Position numbers and translations under genes: made by a program. Positions 62,885 to 64,000 of a stretch of DNA of 64,000 bases are shown here, piece after piece. This DNA is from Prosopocoilus inquinatus (taxonomy: Eukaryota; Arthropoda; Insecta; Coleoptera; Lucanidae), in contig CM069877.1 in the NCBI GenBank assembly GCA_036172665.1, forward strand, positions 14,280,501 through 14,344,500. The letters are read 5' to 3'. The notes beneath the pieces were generated by a model. The model saw nothing but the letters and a program-made list of their open reading frames with translations, was not told where the DNA came from and searched no databases. Within the stretch, counting starts at the first letter, position 1. The number at the start of each line of letters is the position of its first letter.

Positions 62885-64000
62885 CCGGGTGTCTCAAGAT
62901 GGGCGGTGACCGGCGGTATACGGCTAACCGTAATACCTACAGCTTTGGGAGAAAAAAAATTATGGTCAAAGTGACCACGAGAAATTCAAAGAAAATATTT
63001 TTAAGTATCTGAGTTGACCGCAAGGGGGCGCAATCAATAGGGCTATCAATAAAAATCAATTTTACTAGTAAAAGTCTCAGAATAAGCAGCAGCTTTGATA
63101 GCGTCATTAGAAAGCTCAATTAATTCTGCATAACTTTTATTATCGGATCACCGTTAATAAGGGTGGAGGAAACAGTTGAATTATTTACTTTAAAAAAATA
63201 TCAAAACTTCGGTACTCTTTATCAGAAATTAACGAACTCCGGCTGATTTGAAAGGGAATTTTAAGCTGATTTAAAGTTTCTATTCAACGTCTACGGCTAA
63301 TTTGTTATAAAGTAGCTGGAGGGCGCTATTTACGAAAATAATAGTTTTTCAGTTTTCAAAAAAAAAAAAAAAAATAGAAAGGTGTGTTTCTTTTGCAATA
63401 GTTGCAAGGCCTATGAAATGGTGAACATTGTGGTCAAAACCGGAAATGAGTATCTTTTTTCGTTCTCGAGTTATTATCAAATACGTCTGCTAATTGATGA
63501 TATTAGCGGAAAGAGAAAGATCAAACAAATACTATCGAGTAATACTTTTAATTCTAAGGTTAAACAATGCCTACAAAGTTTTTATTAATGTTAGGAGATT
63601 ATTTAGAAGCATTTAAATGTTTTTGAGAATAGAGAATATTGAAACACAAGAATATAACAACAAATATAGGAACAAGTATAATTCAAACACTAAATAAAAA
63701 CAATCGACAATAATCGTGCACTGTGATCAACAAAGTTTCACTGTGCCGCTGTACAATACTATTTTTAATGTCCGCTTAGAGTTTTGTAGAAATTATTATT
63801 AATATACTTACGGATTATTAAACGGCTATTTCGAAATGAAAGATGGATAATATTTTGACAATATTTTAGGTGCAGATATTTAGTCATTGTTGATTACAAT
63901 GTGTTTACGTGTCATTTAACATTTTATTGTTAGTTACTTTCATTTAGTGACTGTGTTTTTCTCATTTATGTGTTTGTTTGCTGTATTTTTCTTTTATTTA
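62885..64000 (+). mobile_element. Palindromic element, further copy, cut by window end
   Basis: TA then CCGGGTGTCTCAAGATGGGC; from there it follows the left half of the 34,957-36,957 element to about 63,960 (for example GTCAAAGTGACCACGAGAAA and TGGTGAACATTGTGGTCAAA). Only about the first half is inside the window. The 68-codon frame at 63,382-63,588 is inside it and not gene-like. Confidence 0.8.

Noticed and set aside
1..64000. CRISPR arrays, operons or other prokaryotic systems
   Set aside because: No regularly spaced identical repeats with unique spacers; spliced exon and retroelement content show a eukaryotic nuclear sequence.

Overview
KIND OF DNA. The window reads as AT-rich, repeat-dense nuclear DNA of an arthropod, most likely an insect. 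It combines LINE-type reverse transcriptases, Ty3/gypsy and copia retroelements, Penelope-like elements (PLEs) with GIY-YIG endonucleases, many TA-, TTA- and 8-bp-target MITEs, and one split Ig-domain exon of the kind seen in insect Sidestep-type cell-surface proteins. No bacterial features (operons, ribosome binding sites, CRISPR) are present. The order of insect cannot be fixed from the sequence alone. LAYOUT. 0-2.9 kb: a decayed LINE on the + strand, split by a foldback-like repeat. 2.9-4.4 kb: spacer plus a long-inverted-repeat element with a nested MITE. 4.4-9.2 kb: pieces of a long-LTR gypsy family, broken by one PLE (6.3-7.7 kb) and joined to a second (8.7-9.2 kb). 9.2-12.1 kb: no recognisable gene. 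12.1-17.6 kb: a copia element split around a partial gypsy element that carries an inverted duplication in its integrase. 17.6-19.2 kb: a third PLE, minus strand. 19.2-25 kb: spacer, two adjacent MITEs, more gypsy LTR-family DNA. 25-33.8 kb: very AT-rich spacer with a three-copy 246-249 bp tandem repeat, several MITE-like elements and a 5S-rRNA-like stretch. 33.8-40.7 kb: gypsy LTR-family DNA invaded by a 2.0-kb near-palindromic DNA element and by a solo LTR. 41-46.9 kb: spacer, dispersed repeats and a palindrome carrying two hammerhead-ribozyme-like cores. 46.9-57.5 kb: three clusters of an unfamiliar ~50-bp box repeat (21 copies seen), with the one host exon (49,330-49,462, minus) between them. 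57.5-64 kb: spacer, a Harbinger-type MITE, a nested inverted-repeat element, a second decayed LINE on the minus strand, and another copy of the palindromic element running off the end. HOW IT FITS TOGETHER. Nearly every coding-looking stretch is a broken transposable element. The only stretch I can defend as host coding is the Ig exon. The simplest reading is that much or all of the window is intron or flank of a minus-strand Sidestep-like gene, swollen by layered insertions. GC-richer, non-repetitive islands (about 11-12, 19.4-19.9, 31.2-31.5, 38.8-39.3, 43.7-44.6, 45.9-46.5, 49.1-49.8, 53.6-54.8, 56, 57.6-58.4 and 62.3-62.8 kb) look like the original DNA left between insertions. Several insertions can be read exactly because an uninserted relative of the target lies in the same window.
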